Source: Mya arenaria (taxonomy: Eukaryota > Mollusca > Bivalvia > Myida > Myidae). Taken from it: a stretch of DNA of 64,000 nt. The position numbers were made by a program, and so were the translations under genes. The DNA is taken from the NCBI RefSeq assembly GCF_026914265.1, contig NC_069130.1:39238988-39302987 (forward strand), read 5' to 3'. The number at the start of each line of letters is the position of its first letter. Position 1 is the stretch's first letter. Below, piece after piece: positions 12,021-22,110 of this stretch. The notes under the pieces were generated by a model. It did not search any database and had not been told where the DNA came from. It saw only the letters and a list, made by a program, of their open reading frames with translations.

Positions 12021-12603
12021 CGTATTCACAAAACTTCTTAAGTCATTTCTTAACTTAAAGCTGCACTCTTACAGATTGAACGTTTTGACAACTTTTTTTA
12101 TTTTTTGTCGTGGAACGAGCCAATTTTTGCGAATATCCATGGAAACCAGTTATATAAGACAAAAAACATATTTCGCAGATTTTTTTATTTAAGTTCAAAA
12201 AATGATGTTTTATGCACTTTTCTAACGGTTTAAGCCATAAAACATTAATTTTCGAACGGAAATATTATAATCTACGATCTGATTTTTTGTCAGCAATCTT
12301 ATCATTGGTTTGCAGATATTTATGCAAAAATTTGCTCTTTCCAAGACAAAAAATAAAAAAGTTGTAAAAATGGTATATCTGTGAGAGTGCAGCTTTAAGT
12401 CACTTTACTTATTTTATTATCTCTTGAGTCATATAGAAATTCAAAATAAAGATTTTTCAAAATACTGTATTTGTATTGACCTTATTGAAAAAAAACATAC
12501 TTTAATGTTTAAAACCTCTTATTCATTTCTTTTCATTTGCATATGAAAATATTAAGAAATTGACTTACGTTAGGAAATGACTCAAGAGGTTTTATAAATA
12601 CAT
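12021..12603. mobile_element. Outer TIR element hosting a nested piggyBac-type MITE
   Basis: GTATTCACAAAACTTCTTAA at the left and AAGAGGTTTTATAAATAC at the right form inverted ends. A TTAA-flanked MITE (12059-12394) is inserted close to the left end. A related outer element at 38261-38755 is organised the same way. Confidence 0.6.
12059..12394. mobile_element. piggyBac-type palindromic MITE, copy 1
   Basis: TTAA|AGCTGCACTCTTACAGAT at the left and GTGAGAGTGCAGCT|TTAA at the right. The two halves are imperfect inverted copies of each other through the whole length (both contain GACAAAAAATAAAAAAGTTG-like and GCGATCTGAT-like phrases). The TTAA at both ends is the usual piggyBac target duplication. 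Confidence 0.85.
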
Positions 12604-12985
12604 ACCCTGGTATACTACATTGGATGTCACTCATTTAGTCATCGTTTTTTTTTTCAGGGGTTTGTTTAATTTTGCAAAATAGCTAGATATGTTTCGTACT
12701 CAGGGTTGACGCTAATCATAGGACTAATTTGGAATGACCTAATTCCATATTGCTGTAAGTCAAAAGATTTTCGATATTTTTGAGATATTTAACGGCAGCA
12801 ATCGTCTTGATAAGATATATCGAATGGTCTATATATACTATCTTTATGGAAGTATTAAAAAAGATTAATCAAAGTTCCACAAAGCCCATAGTCCGATGTT
12901 TAGCGCTTTGAGGCACTTTTTCTCAAAAACTGAAAAACATCTTTAATTAACCAATAGTATTAAAACAAAAACATTGCAAAAAAAG

Positions 12986-13058
12986 TGATCCCGCTGAGGA
13001 TTGAACTCAGGACCTTCCGCGTGTTAAGCGGACGTGATAACCACTACACCACGGGATC
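12986..13058 (-). tRNA. tRNA-Val (anticodon AAC), copy 1
   Basis: A 73-base gene folding as a complete cloverleaf: acceptor GATCCCG/CGGGATC with discriminator A, D arm GTG...CAC, anticodon stem TCCGC/GCGGA with loop TTAACAC (anticodon AAC, valine), T arm CTGAG/CTCAG with loop TTCAATC. A run of seven Ts follows the 3' end and would end Pol III transcription. No intron. First of five tandem copies. Confidence 0.97.
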
Positions 13059-13283
13059 TAGATGGAAGTAAGGCTATATTTGTTGATTATATATTTGTCA
13101 TATCGTTATTTTGCTTGAATAAGTTTAAAGACATCGCATTGTTTTAAAGTAGTTACAGTGTTAGCTGAATTAACATAATAAAATTAAACTGTTTCATTAG
13201 TTTACCTTTCTCCTACTCGTAGCCTAACCGTAAGTTTAATTGGTTGATGAAATATGCAGATTGTAGAACTTACAGTTGCTTTA

Positions 13284-13343
13284 GATCCCGTGCTGAAGTG
13301 GTTATCACGCGGAAGACCCTGCGTTCAATTCTAAGCGGGATCA
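13284..13343 (+). pseudogene. Broken tRNA-Val copy lacking the anticodon arm
   Basis: Reads GATCCCGTGCTGAAGTGG then TTATCACGCGGAAGACC and ends AGCGGGATCA. Compared with the intact genes it has lost most of the anticodon arm (about 12 bases). It lies on the opposite strand to the intact gene of its unit, and this inverted pair is repeated in each unit of the array. Confidence 0.85.
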
Positions 13344-13672
13344 CTTACTTTTGGTCATTTTTTATTCAATTTTAATTTTCAGATTGATAGACGATACGTA
13401 CTGCCCTAGAAGCTTAAGTTCTACATGACTGTCAGTCATTTTTCGAACATATTGAGATATTGGTACGACTGCATTCGTCTTGGAAATATATATGCAATGC
13501 TGTCTATATATCAGTCTATGTGGAGGATTTTTTTTTATAAAAAAAATGGAAATCAGAGTTCCACAAAGCCAAAAGTCCTATATTCAGCGATTTGAAGCCT
13601 TTTTCTCAATCACTGAAAACTTGAATTCAACTACTAGTATTATAGTATAAAAACAAAAACATAGGAAAAAAG

Positions 13673-13745
13673 TGATCCCGCTGAGGATTTAACTCAGGAC
13701 CTTCCGCGTGTTAAGCGGACGTGATAACCACTACACCACGGGATC
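13673..13745 (-). tRNA. tRNA-Val (AAC), copy 2, with a T-loop change
   Basis: Identical to copy 1 except that the T loop reads TTAAATC instead of TTCAATC, replacing the near-invariant C56, which normally pairs with G19 and is part of the B box promoter. All stems and the AAC anticodon are intact and a T6 terminator follows. It may be transcribed poorly or be on the way to becoming a pseudogene. Confidence 0.85.
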
Positions 13746-13862
13746 TAGTTATGTTCCTTCGACAATTATCATTATCTCATTATTTAACCTTGATCCTTCT
13801 CTAAGCCTAACCCTATTAAAGTTCAATTGAATGATGAAACATGTATATCGAATATCCTACAG

Positions 13863-14241
13863 CATCCTCGGCACCCAGCGTATCATAACATATGATACCC
13901 TGGGCAAATCAGCTGTTAAGATTTCGTACTCATGAATAATTAATGAGGTGAAATCCAGCCGCTTGATTGGTCGCATGAGACGCACCTTATGCGGTGCGGA
14001 AATGGCCGAGAAATTACGGATGTAATCTCGGTTCAAAATAATCCAATGGGATCACGGCTTACAAATCGTTTTAAGCAGGATACTGTTAAATATGCCAATA
14101 TCTCTTCACAAAGGAGATTCTTTCCTTTTTGTTATCGGCTACTTCTTAAAATGCTTATGAATATTCATGATTTACGAAGTTTCCCTAGCCAATTTGCCCA
14201 GGCTATCATATAGGTTATGATACGCTGGGGTGCCGAGGATG
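13863..14241. mobile_element. 379-bp Mutator-like MITE in a tRNA unit
   Basis: Long inverted ends: CATCCTCGGCACCCAGCGTA at the left is mirrored by TACGCTGGGGTGCCGAGGATG at the right (21 bases, last 20 pair), with the pairing continuing further in to about 45 bp. The insertion is flanked by a perfect 9-bp duplication ATCCTACAG (13854-13862 and 14242-14250), the length typical of Mutator-like elements. No transposase is encoded. It has split the unit just upstream of a broken plus-strand tRNA copy. Confidence 0.85.
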
Positions 14242-14258
14242 ATCCTACAGTTGCTTTA

Positions 14259-14304
14259 GATCCCGTGATGAAGTGGTAATCACGCGGAAGATTCAAGCGT
14301 CATC
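14259..14304 (+). pseudogene. Broken tRNA-Val copy, strongly shortened
   Basis: GATCCCGTGATGAAGTGGTA then ATCACGCGGAAGATTCAAGC to ATCA. It has lost the anticodon arm and much of the T arm. Same relative position as the other plus-strand remnants. Confidence 0.7.
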
Positions 14305-14550
14305 ACTTACTTTTTGGTCATTTTTTTTCAACATCAATATCACGGTGGTATTATATCCATGTTAATGAATAGCGGACGATACGGTACATCGTCAAAACAG
14401 CCCAGATTGATAGACAATACCGCGCAGATCGGCGGACAATCCGGCGCAGATGGGTCCTGACAAACATGTAGATAATGACGAAAATAATTTCAATATATAT
14501 GCCATTCAAGATAAGTAATGGTCAAAAAGCAAAATCATAGCAAAAATAAG

Positions 14551-14623
14551 TGATCCCGCTGAGGATTGAACTCAGGACCTTCCGCGTGTTAAGCGGACGT
14601 GATAACCACTACACCACGGGATC
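14551..14623 (-). tRNA. tRNA-Val (AAC), copy 3
   Basis: Base-for-base the same 73-base gene as copy 1: 7-bp acceptor stem, AAC anticodon, TTCAATC T loop. The 3' flank has a T5 terminator after a short spacer. Spacing from copy 2 is 878 bp, lengthened by the inserted 379-bp element. Confidence 0.97.
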
Positions 14624-14846
14624 TAGATGTTTCATGAAGCAATATTTATTGATCATAATGATAGTTGTCATATCTTTATTTTGTTTGAACATCGCCGTGT
14701 TTTTAGGTAGTTACTGTGTTAGCTGAATTATTAAAACTGAAAAAAAATAAACTGGGTCAATATTAACTTTCTTCCTAATCTAAGCCTAACCCTAAGTTCA
14801 ACTGAAAGATGAAATACGCAGATTGTGGGTTCGTACAGTTGCTTTA

Positions 14847-14906
14847 GATCCCGTGCTGAAGTGGTTATCATACGGAAGACCATGCGTTCAATACTCAGCG
14901 GGATCA
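14847..14906 (+). pseudogene. Broken tRNA-Val copy lacking the anticodon arm
   Basis: GATCCCGTGCTGAAGTGG, then TTATCATACGGAAGACC and CTCAGCGGGATCA. Shares the missing anticodon arm with the other plus-strand remnants, so the deletion predates the duplication of the unit. Confidence 0.85.
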
Positions 14907-14987
14907 CTTACTTGTTGGTCATTTCTTAACATCAATATCACGGTCGTTCACTATCTTAATGTTAAAGAATAGCGAACGATACGGCCC

Positions 14988-15757
14988 ATTGTCGATACAG
15001 CCCAGATTGATAGGCAATACCGTCCAGATTGGCGGACGACACGGCCCGGATCGTCTGACAATACGACCCAGATTGATTGGCAATACCGCCAAGATCGGCG
15101 GACAATATGGCCCGGATCGGCGGACAATACGGCCCAGATTGATAGGCAATATCGCCCAGATCGGCAGACAGTCCGGCATGGATAGGCGGACAATACGGCT
15201 TGGATAGGCGGACAATACAACCTAGATCGGCGGACAAAACGGCCCGGATCGGCTGACAATACGGCCCAGATTGATGGGCAATACCGCCAAAGATCGGCGG
15301 ACAATACGGTCCGGATCGGCGAGAAATACGGCCCAGATTGATAGGCAATAACGCCCAGATCGGCGGACAATCCGGCACGGATCGGCGTTAAAAACGGCTT
15401 GGATCGGCGAAGAATCCGTCCCGGATCGGAGAGCAATTCGGCCCAGATCGGCGGACAAAACGACGAAGATCGGCGGACAATACGGCCCGGATCTGCGGAC
15501 AATCCGGCCCGGATCGGTGGACAATACGGTCCGGGTCGGCGGACAATACGGCCTAGATCGGCGGACAATTCGGCCCAGATCTGCGGACAATGTGGGACAG
15601 ATTGATAGGCAATACCACCCAGATCGACGGACAATCCGGCACGGATCGGTGGGCAATCCGGCCCGGATCGGAGGACAATACGGCCCAGATCGGCGAACAA
15701 TTCGGCCCAGATTGGCGGACAATACGGCCCAGATTGATAGACAATACGGCCCAGATG
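14988..15757. repeat. GC-rich minisatellite, 22-bp unit, about 35 copies
   Basis: The unit is GATCGGCGGACAATACGGCC plus two bases, alternating with a GATTGATAGGCAATAC-type variant. CpG content is far above the surroundings. Three-unit 'seeds' of the same sequence sit at equivalent places in the other tRNA units (about 14397-14455, 15955-16010 and 16728-16775), so the array grew from a seed in one unit. A 22-bp unit cycles through frames every 66 bp, giving long open frames on both strands that are artefacts. Confidence 0.95.
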
Positions 15758-15894
15758 GGTCTACAAATATGTAGCAAAAATGACGAAGTTAAATTTGTTT
15801 ATGTCATTCAAGATAGATTCCAATTTACTTTGCAGACGAGCGTGTGGTGCTCTTATATGAAACCGTTCTAAAAGTTGTCCTTTTGAAATAGTTG

Positions 15895-16135
15895 CAGGGG
15901 CGGTTCAAGGGTTTGAAGATAGAGGGGGCGTAACATAGGAACGTATCGTCAAAACAGCCCAGATTGATAGTCAATATCGCGCAGATCGGCGGACAATCCG
16001 TCCCAGATGGGTCCTGACAAACATGTAGAAAAATGACGAAAATAATTCAAATATATGCCGTTCAAGATAAGTAATAGTTTAAAGGCAAAACAAAAGCAAA
16101 AAAGTTATCACGCTGAGGATTGAACTCATTTTACG
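15895..16135. other. Junction of repeat fragments between tRNA units
   Basis: Holds a scrap of the GCGGATCC-type element (GCAGGGGCGGTTCAAGG at about 15895), a minisatellite seed (15955-16010), and at 16107-16130 a truncated tRNA-Val 3' end (CACGCTGAGGATTGAACTCA) that stops abruptly and joins sequence normally found 180 bp away. This marks an unequal recombination or deletion joint. Confidence 0.7.
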
Positions 16136-16326
16136 GCAGCAATCGTCTTGATAAGATATATCGAATGGTGTATATACTATCTTTATGGAAGTATTAAAAA
16201 GGGTAAATCAAAGTTCCACAAAGCTCAAAGTCCTATATCTAGCGCTTTGAAGCCTTTTTTTCTCAAAAACTGAAAAAACTTAATTTATAGAGCAAAAGTA
16301 TTAAAACAAAAACATTGCATAAAAAG

Positions 16327-16399
16327 TGATCCCGCTGAGGATTGAACTCAGGACCTTCCGCGTGTTAAGCGGACGTGATAACCACTACACCACGGGATC
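16327..16399 (-). tRNA. tRNA-Val (AAC), copy 4
   Basis: Same 73-base sequence as copy 1, with all four stems paired and anticodon AAC, and T5 directly after the 3' end. The approximately 190 bases on its 3' side match those of copies 1 and 2, showing duplication of a whole unit. Confidence 0.97.
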
Positions 16400-16606
16400 T
16401 GGATGAATATGACCGCAATAAATGTTGATTATATATTTGTCATATGTTTTATTTGTTTTAATTATGAATTAAAGATATGAGGTTACAGTGTTAGCTGAAT
16501 TAAATTGTTGAAATTAAATTGTGTCATTATTTAACCTTGTTCATACTCTGAGCCTAACCCTTAGTTCAATTGAATGGTGAAACGTGTAGATCGTACAGTT
16601 GCTTTA

Positions 16607-16656
16607 GAACCCGTGGTGAAGTGGTTAACACGCGGAACTGACAATGCGTTCAATTC
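16607..16656 (+). pseudogene. Broken tRNA-Val copy
   Basis: GAACCCGTGGTGAAGTGG then TTAACACGCGGAACTGACAA and GCGTTCAATTCT. Acceptor stem altered and anticodon arm missing; the 3' half fades into unrelated sequence. Confidence 0.7.
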
Positions 16657-16945
16657 TTTGTCATTTTAAAAAACAAAATCTTTATGTTAGTGTAAACGAA
16701 CACCGGAGGATACAGTCCATTATCCAAACAGCCCAGATTGATAGAAAATTCCGTCCAGATCGGCGGACAGTCCGGCCAGGTGATCTAAAAAATATGTTGC
16801 AAAAATAACGAAAATAATTAAAATTATGCCATTCAAGATATATGCCAATTTACTTAACAGACGAGAGCGCGGTGCTCTGATGTGAAACCTGGTTGACATG
16901 TTGTCCATATAAAATCGAAGTACGGAACATTTGTTCAAACCTGGG

Positions 16946-17085
16946 GTGGTATTCAATATGAAACTTAAGTCAATCTTATGGTCATGCACCATTGACACCA
17001 TTCACTGTATATGTATTATTTTAATCAAGTAATCCGATTAGCTACACCGTTCTTAGATCCATTTAATACCAATATTGAATACCAG
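16946..17085. mobile_element. Small TIR element, about 140 bp
   Basis: GGTATTCAATAT at 16948 is mirrored by ATATTGAATACC ending at 17083. No coding capacity. A similar end is seen near 58632. Confidence 0.5.
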
Positions 17086-17141
17086 CCCGTGTTCATCTAC
17101 AGTTAAAGAAAAGTGTAATAGCAAAAATAATTGCTAAAAAG

Positions 17142-17214
17142 TGATCCCGCTGAGGATTGAACTCAGGACCTTCCGCGTGTTAAGCGGACGTGATAACCAC
17201 TACACCACGGGATC
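17142..17214 (-). tRNA. tRNA-Val (AAC), copy 5
   Basis: Same 73-base gene as copy 1, with T5 downstream. Last intact copy of the array. Confidence 0.97.
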
Positions 17215-17423
17215 TGGTTGACTATCAGGTCGATTATATATTTGTCATATCTTTATTTTGTTTGAAAAAGTTTAAAGACATCGTCTTGTTTTGAGGTTGT
17301 TACAGTGCAAGCTGAATTAAACTAATAAAATTAAACTGTTTCATTATTTAGCCTCGTTCCTAATCTAAGCCTAAGTTCAATTGCATGACGAAACACGCAG
17401 ATTGTGGGCCGTACAGTTGCTTC

Positions 17424-17479
17424 AGATGCCGTCGTGAAGTGGTTATCATATGGAAGACCATGCGTTCAAATTTCAGCGG
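17424..17479 (+). pseudogene. Broken tRNA-Val copy, most diverged
   Basis: GATGCCGTCGTGAAGTGG then TTATCATATGGAAGACC and TTTCAGCGG. It has the same missing anticodon arm as the others with extra substitutions, and is the partner of copy 5. Confidence 0.7.
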
Positions 17480-19115
17480 CCTAGATGGGTCTACGATATT
17501 GTGACATGTATTGTAGGATTGAATAAGGAATGTTATTGGTCACAGGTTGCATTCATGAATATCCGGATGCAAACAGACCCCAAAACCCTCTTGCTGGTGT
17601 CAGCCGAAAGCAGGGTTAAATGGCCATGGACCTCCGTTTGAATTGTGTTCAGAGTCATTTCCATATAGATCCATTTCAAAGTACATCTTACTATTTTTAC
17701 TGCATATTACCGGTCCCAAAATGTCAACCAACAAAAAGTTATAGATTAATCCTAATCTTTATCAAGCCCAGTGCAACTTTTGAAAATATGCAGTATATTC
17801 ATTGTCCAAACTTTTGGTTACACTTTGCAGTGTACCTTAAACACTAGATAGCTGTAAGGCCAAAAGAAAAAGTTCTTAGTTTCCACTGACATCTCTAAAA
17901 ATAGGGAAGGTAGGTAGGAATAACTTTTTTTCGATTTATTTTCGAGGACCACGATTCTATACCAAACCAACCTATATTAGGGTATAAATTATCACATAAT
18001 ATAAAATATAAAATAGTCAAATTTTAACATGTTCAATTTAAAAAATGCACTTTTTTTTCAAGAAATTACAAAAAATACACACTAAGGCAAAAAATATGCA
18101 GGGTCGGTCAGGTTTAGTGGAAACTCCCTATTTTTTACACTTTATATGGGAACATCCATGACAGTTTGTTTTATTTTATATTTATTATTTTCATTCGCTC
18201 ATAATGCTGGAAGGATAAAGAAGAAATTCAAGCAACAAGACATGTGTTTTGGTGTTTTTATGTTCATAATACATGGTCATACTTGATACAACAATTGCAA
18301 TATCATTTGGTTATTACAAAGCCGTTATAAAAAAATACATGTGAATGAATGAAAAATAAATGTAAAATATGAACAAGAACGCCCTAACCTAGTCAATTCT
18401 GAAAAATAATATAACAGAAAAAAGCAATGGTGATCGAAACAAAAAAACTGAACACAAAGCTATTCTATGACGACAAAATAAATTCAGATCTTTAAACATA
18501 GACTAACAAAAGGTGTATACATAAACAACAGACTGAAGCCAAGGCAATGCCAAATTGATTCAATGTTTGAGGTCATTATAGGGATAGGGTTTCAGAATGA
18601 AAAACAATCTGAATTTAGCAAAGAAATATTTTTTAAGGAGCTAACTAGCTAAATTACAATTGTCAGATTCAAGAAATCAAGCAATACAGTAAAAGGTTCA
18701 ATATTTTAGATGTATGGTCCTTTTATAGTATAATTATGATGATTTCTTTATAATTTTCATTCATTTGGTGGAATCTGCTATTAAGGGCAATTGTTGACAC
18801 CACTGTATTGTAATTAATGATGTATATATTATAGTATGTATTTTGGGCCGGAGGCCTTTATGTACTGAATAAAGTTGAGTTGAGTTGAGTTGTTGCTAAG
18901 AGATATTAAGATTATTTAAGATAATGTGTTTTTGTTGCTGAGGAAAGCCAGGAAGATTTGGTTTGAAATTTGAACCTGACGCGCTCAACATAAAACCAAT
19001 TTGGCATGGCCTTATATTGCAGGGTGTTAAAACTACACTTCCCTCCAAAAAAATGTATTTTTTCTTGACCAAATATCAGAATAAAATGAATACAAGAATG
19101 GTATGCATTGCTTAA
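17480..19115. other. Intergenic DNA with a retroposon-like tail
   Basis: No gene supported. At about 18835-18895 GGGCCGGAGGCCTTTATG precedes CTGAATAAAG and a (TTGAG)n run, which looks like the 3' tail of a non-LTR retroposon or SINE. The 5' extent could not be defined. Confidence 0.4.
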
Positions 19116-19443
19116 AGCTGCACTCTCACAGATTGAATGGTTTAACAACATTTTTATTTTTGTCATGGAACGAACCAATTTTTGCATAATTGCATGGACA
19201 CCAGTTATATAAGACTGCTGACAAAAAATTAGATCTCAGATTTTTATATTTAAGGTCAAGAATTAATGTTTTATGCATTTTTCTTAAACTGTTTAATTTT
19301 CAAATGGAAATATGAAAATCTGCGATATGATCTTTGGTCAGCAATCTTATATCATTGGTTTGCAAATATTTACGCAAAAATTGCTCTTTTCAAGACAAAA
19401 AATAAATAAGTTGTATAAACGGTATATCTGTGAGAGTGTAGCT
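19116..19443. mobile_element. piggyBac-type palindromic MITE, copy 2
   Basis: TTAA|AGCTGCACTCTCACAG ... GTGAGAGTGTAGCT|TTAA with inverted halves, as in copy 1. Confidence 0.85.
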
Positions 19444-20360
19444 TTAAATGGCATACAAGTATGCATAGTTATTTGAATTACATTATACATAATGTTGTTT
19501 TATTCCAGAAGCAATGTAGAATGGTTTGAAATTCTTAAAATATAAATGTGAATAACATAATCTTATATTAATATAGGACAAATTGGAAAAAAAAATCTAA
19601 AATGTTAAGGGTGCGATCAAATACCCTGTTAATGAGTTTTTTGTTCAAATTTCATTTTGATCGAAAAGGTAAATTGAAGTTTAAAATACTTAATTATTTA
19701 TAATCAATCAATATTTAATTATGACGAGAAGTGTATTTTTAACATTCAAAATGTTAAAAAAACAACAACAGTGATAGTGAAATAAAGAACAAGACACAAG
19801 TTCAAGCATACACATGTACCTACAAAACAGCGCAGACTCGTGGAAGAAACAACATTTTGTAAAGCCGTGAAAATGCTCCAACGCATCTTCTGTATAACTC
19901 TTTTTCATTATTTTTTTATAGCATTAATCTTAACAAAAACATTAACAAAGCCAGGTTTTTAAGCTGCCACCATTTAGTTCAATCAAGTTAAACAAGTTCT
20001 AGATGATGAGATTTTGAATTCTGTTCAAAACTTTTGCATTTAACATAAAACACAGTAAATTCCTATGTGGAACTAGATTCCTGCATATTTTTGTTTCTGC
20101 CCCTTAAACCTTTGACAAGGAAAATCAACAGGGCATACTCGCCATCTAACTCGATTTTCAAGTAATTGGCACCACAAGGGAAGACACATTGGAGCATTTT
20201 CAAATCATAACAAAATGTTGTGGCTCCAATGATTCCCTGCGGTGTAAAAGCTGAAGATATATTTTACCCTTTCGAACCACAAAACAATGCTTAATCAGGT
20301 ACAAACATGAATAAATACAAATCATGATAAAGCTGCTGTCATTTCATTCTTTAAAGGACT
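19444..20360. other. Intergenic DNA, nothing recognised
   Basis: AT-rich; no gene, RNA or known repeat could be supported. Confidence 0.5.
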
Positions 20361-20522
20361 ATAGGCGGCAGTGCTGCTCGGAAAGGGGATTTTATATATG
20401 ATTATATCCATATAATCTTGTATATGAGTATATGAATAAATTTATATACAATGTATATCTCAATATATATCCCAATATATATACATATAAGAAACCATTT
20501 CCTGACTGATACTGCCGCCTAT
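20361..20522. mobile_element. 162-bp TIR element
   Basis: ATAGGCGGCAGT at the left and ACTGCCGCCTAT at the right are perfect inverted ends around an AT-rich core dominated by TATA and ATAT phrases. Non-coding. Confidence 0.7.
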
Positions 20523-20813
20523 GTACAGAATAGGAGGCAAAAAAAGCGTATGTCTCATCAATGACTTGATTTAAGAGCTCACTAACATTGCTAAGTATTT
20601 ACTATCATATTCAATCTGAACCACGTCAGGCAGAAATTGGCCTTATAGTATGTTTTGAAATATCAAATACCCTTTACACAGAAAAGATACATAAACCAAC
20701 GACCTTAAACTCGCGTCACACCATGGAGTCGCCATTTTGTTTTTCACTCACAGGAAACTATGATATTAAAATATTTGCTTGGTCTGTATTTACTTATGTT
20801 TTAAGTCCAATTT

Positions 20814-22110
20814 GAGACCTGCAAGGCTCAGAAAATTGAAATCTTAATTGTTTAAAAATATCTATAATACATCTTTTTAAAAAAGATGTCTGTTTGATTG
20901 TACAAGAGATTATTTGTAGTATATGCAACAATTTTTGGCATCTTTGCTCCAATAACAGCATTTTTACAACAAAATCAAAATTTAGCTTTTCTGAGTCTGA
21001 GTTTCAAACTCAGACTTAAGACATAAGTGCATACTGACTCTGGAGCAGCGATAACTCAAGACTCAAGACTCAAAATTGCATTGTAACTTTCCTTCTACTG
21101 GGATGTATTGAAGGACTCTGGAGCAGCGATAACTCAAGACTCAAAATTGCATAATAACTTTCCTTCTACTGGGATGTATTGAAGGACTCTGGAGCAGCGA
21201 TAACTCAAGACTCAAAATTGCATTGTAACTTTCCTTCTACTGGGATGTATTGAAGGACTCTGGAGCAGCGATAACTCAAGACTCAAAATTGCATTGTAAC
21301 TTTCCTTCTACTGGGATGTATTGAAGGTCAACTTTGATAAATAATATAACTATTAGAATGTTTTACTAATATGTTTACATTTATTCTTTTTAAAGGAAAT
21401 GGAATCATTATGATTTTTGTTATAACATAAAAATGCTATTCTGAGTCTGAACTGAGTCTGAACTCAGACTTTAGACTGTTCGTAATCATGGCTCCCGATG
21501 TCATTTTTACCATAAGACCTGTTTCTGCCTGTCTGGGTTCTATGATGAATGTGCTATAAACATTAAACAGCACTTAATAGTAAATCAGTATATTAAAACT
21601 ATACAAAAAATAAATATTTCTTATCAAAAGACATAATTTCATATTAAAACGTAAAAGAAGAAAAAAATAAATCTAAATGAGAACAGATGTTTAAACATCA
21701 TTTGTTCACAACTACGCAATGTTTTTATAATTATCTAAAAAGAGCACAGCAACATGACTGCCAACACTCCTCTGATTTCTGCAGGTAAAATAACAACTAA
21801 TAAAGCTCGAGTTATGGGCTTGCTACATGTGCATATTGTCTTTGTCAAAATGTACACTTAGTTTGATCTGAATTTTACTTAATATCATTTTAAGGGCCAA
21901 AAGGGTCTGAATTCACTAACAACTCGAATCTGGGTTTGAGACTTAAGCTCTGAAAACTGAATTCTTACAAAATGTTACAAAATATTATAAAATGTTACTT
22001 ATTTGCACAAAAGATGCTTGCTGCGTTGTAGAAAATATTATTTGTGACAAATACAGCGATTTTTACCATCTTTGCTCCTTTATAATAGCATTTTTTACAA
22101 CCACATTAAG
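20814..22110. repeat. Cluster of a dispersed GACTCAGACTC-type repeat
   Basis: Phrases such as GAGTCTGAGTTTCAAACTCA and TTTTTACCATCTTTGCTCC recur at about 20814-20970, 20990-21030, 21440-21480 and 21925-22100, in both orientations, with another diverged copy at about 57780-57905. The family has no coding capacity and its borders are unclear. Confidence 0.5.
21037..21327. repeat. Tandem repeat, 71-bp unit, four copies
   Basis: Each unit starts ACTCTGGAGCAGCGATAACT and ends GGGATGTATTGAAGG. Copies begin at 21037, 21115, 21186 and 21257; the first has an extra ACTCAAG heptamer. Near-identical copies show recent expansion. Confidence 0.95.

Noticed and set aside
14919-15871. Overlapping open frames rich in arginine, proline and isoleucine
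   Set aside because: Products of the 22-bp GC-rich minisatellite read in rotating frames; they mirror each other on the two strands.
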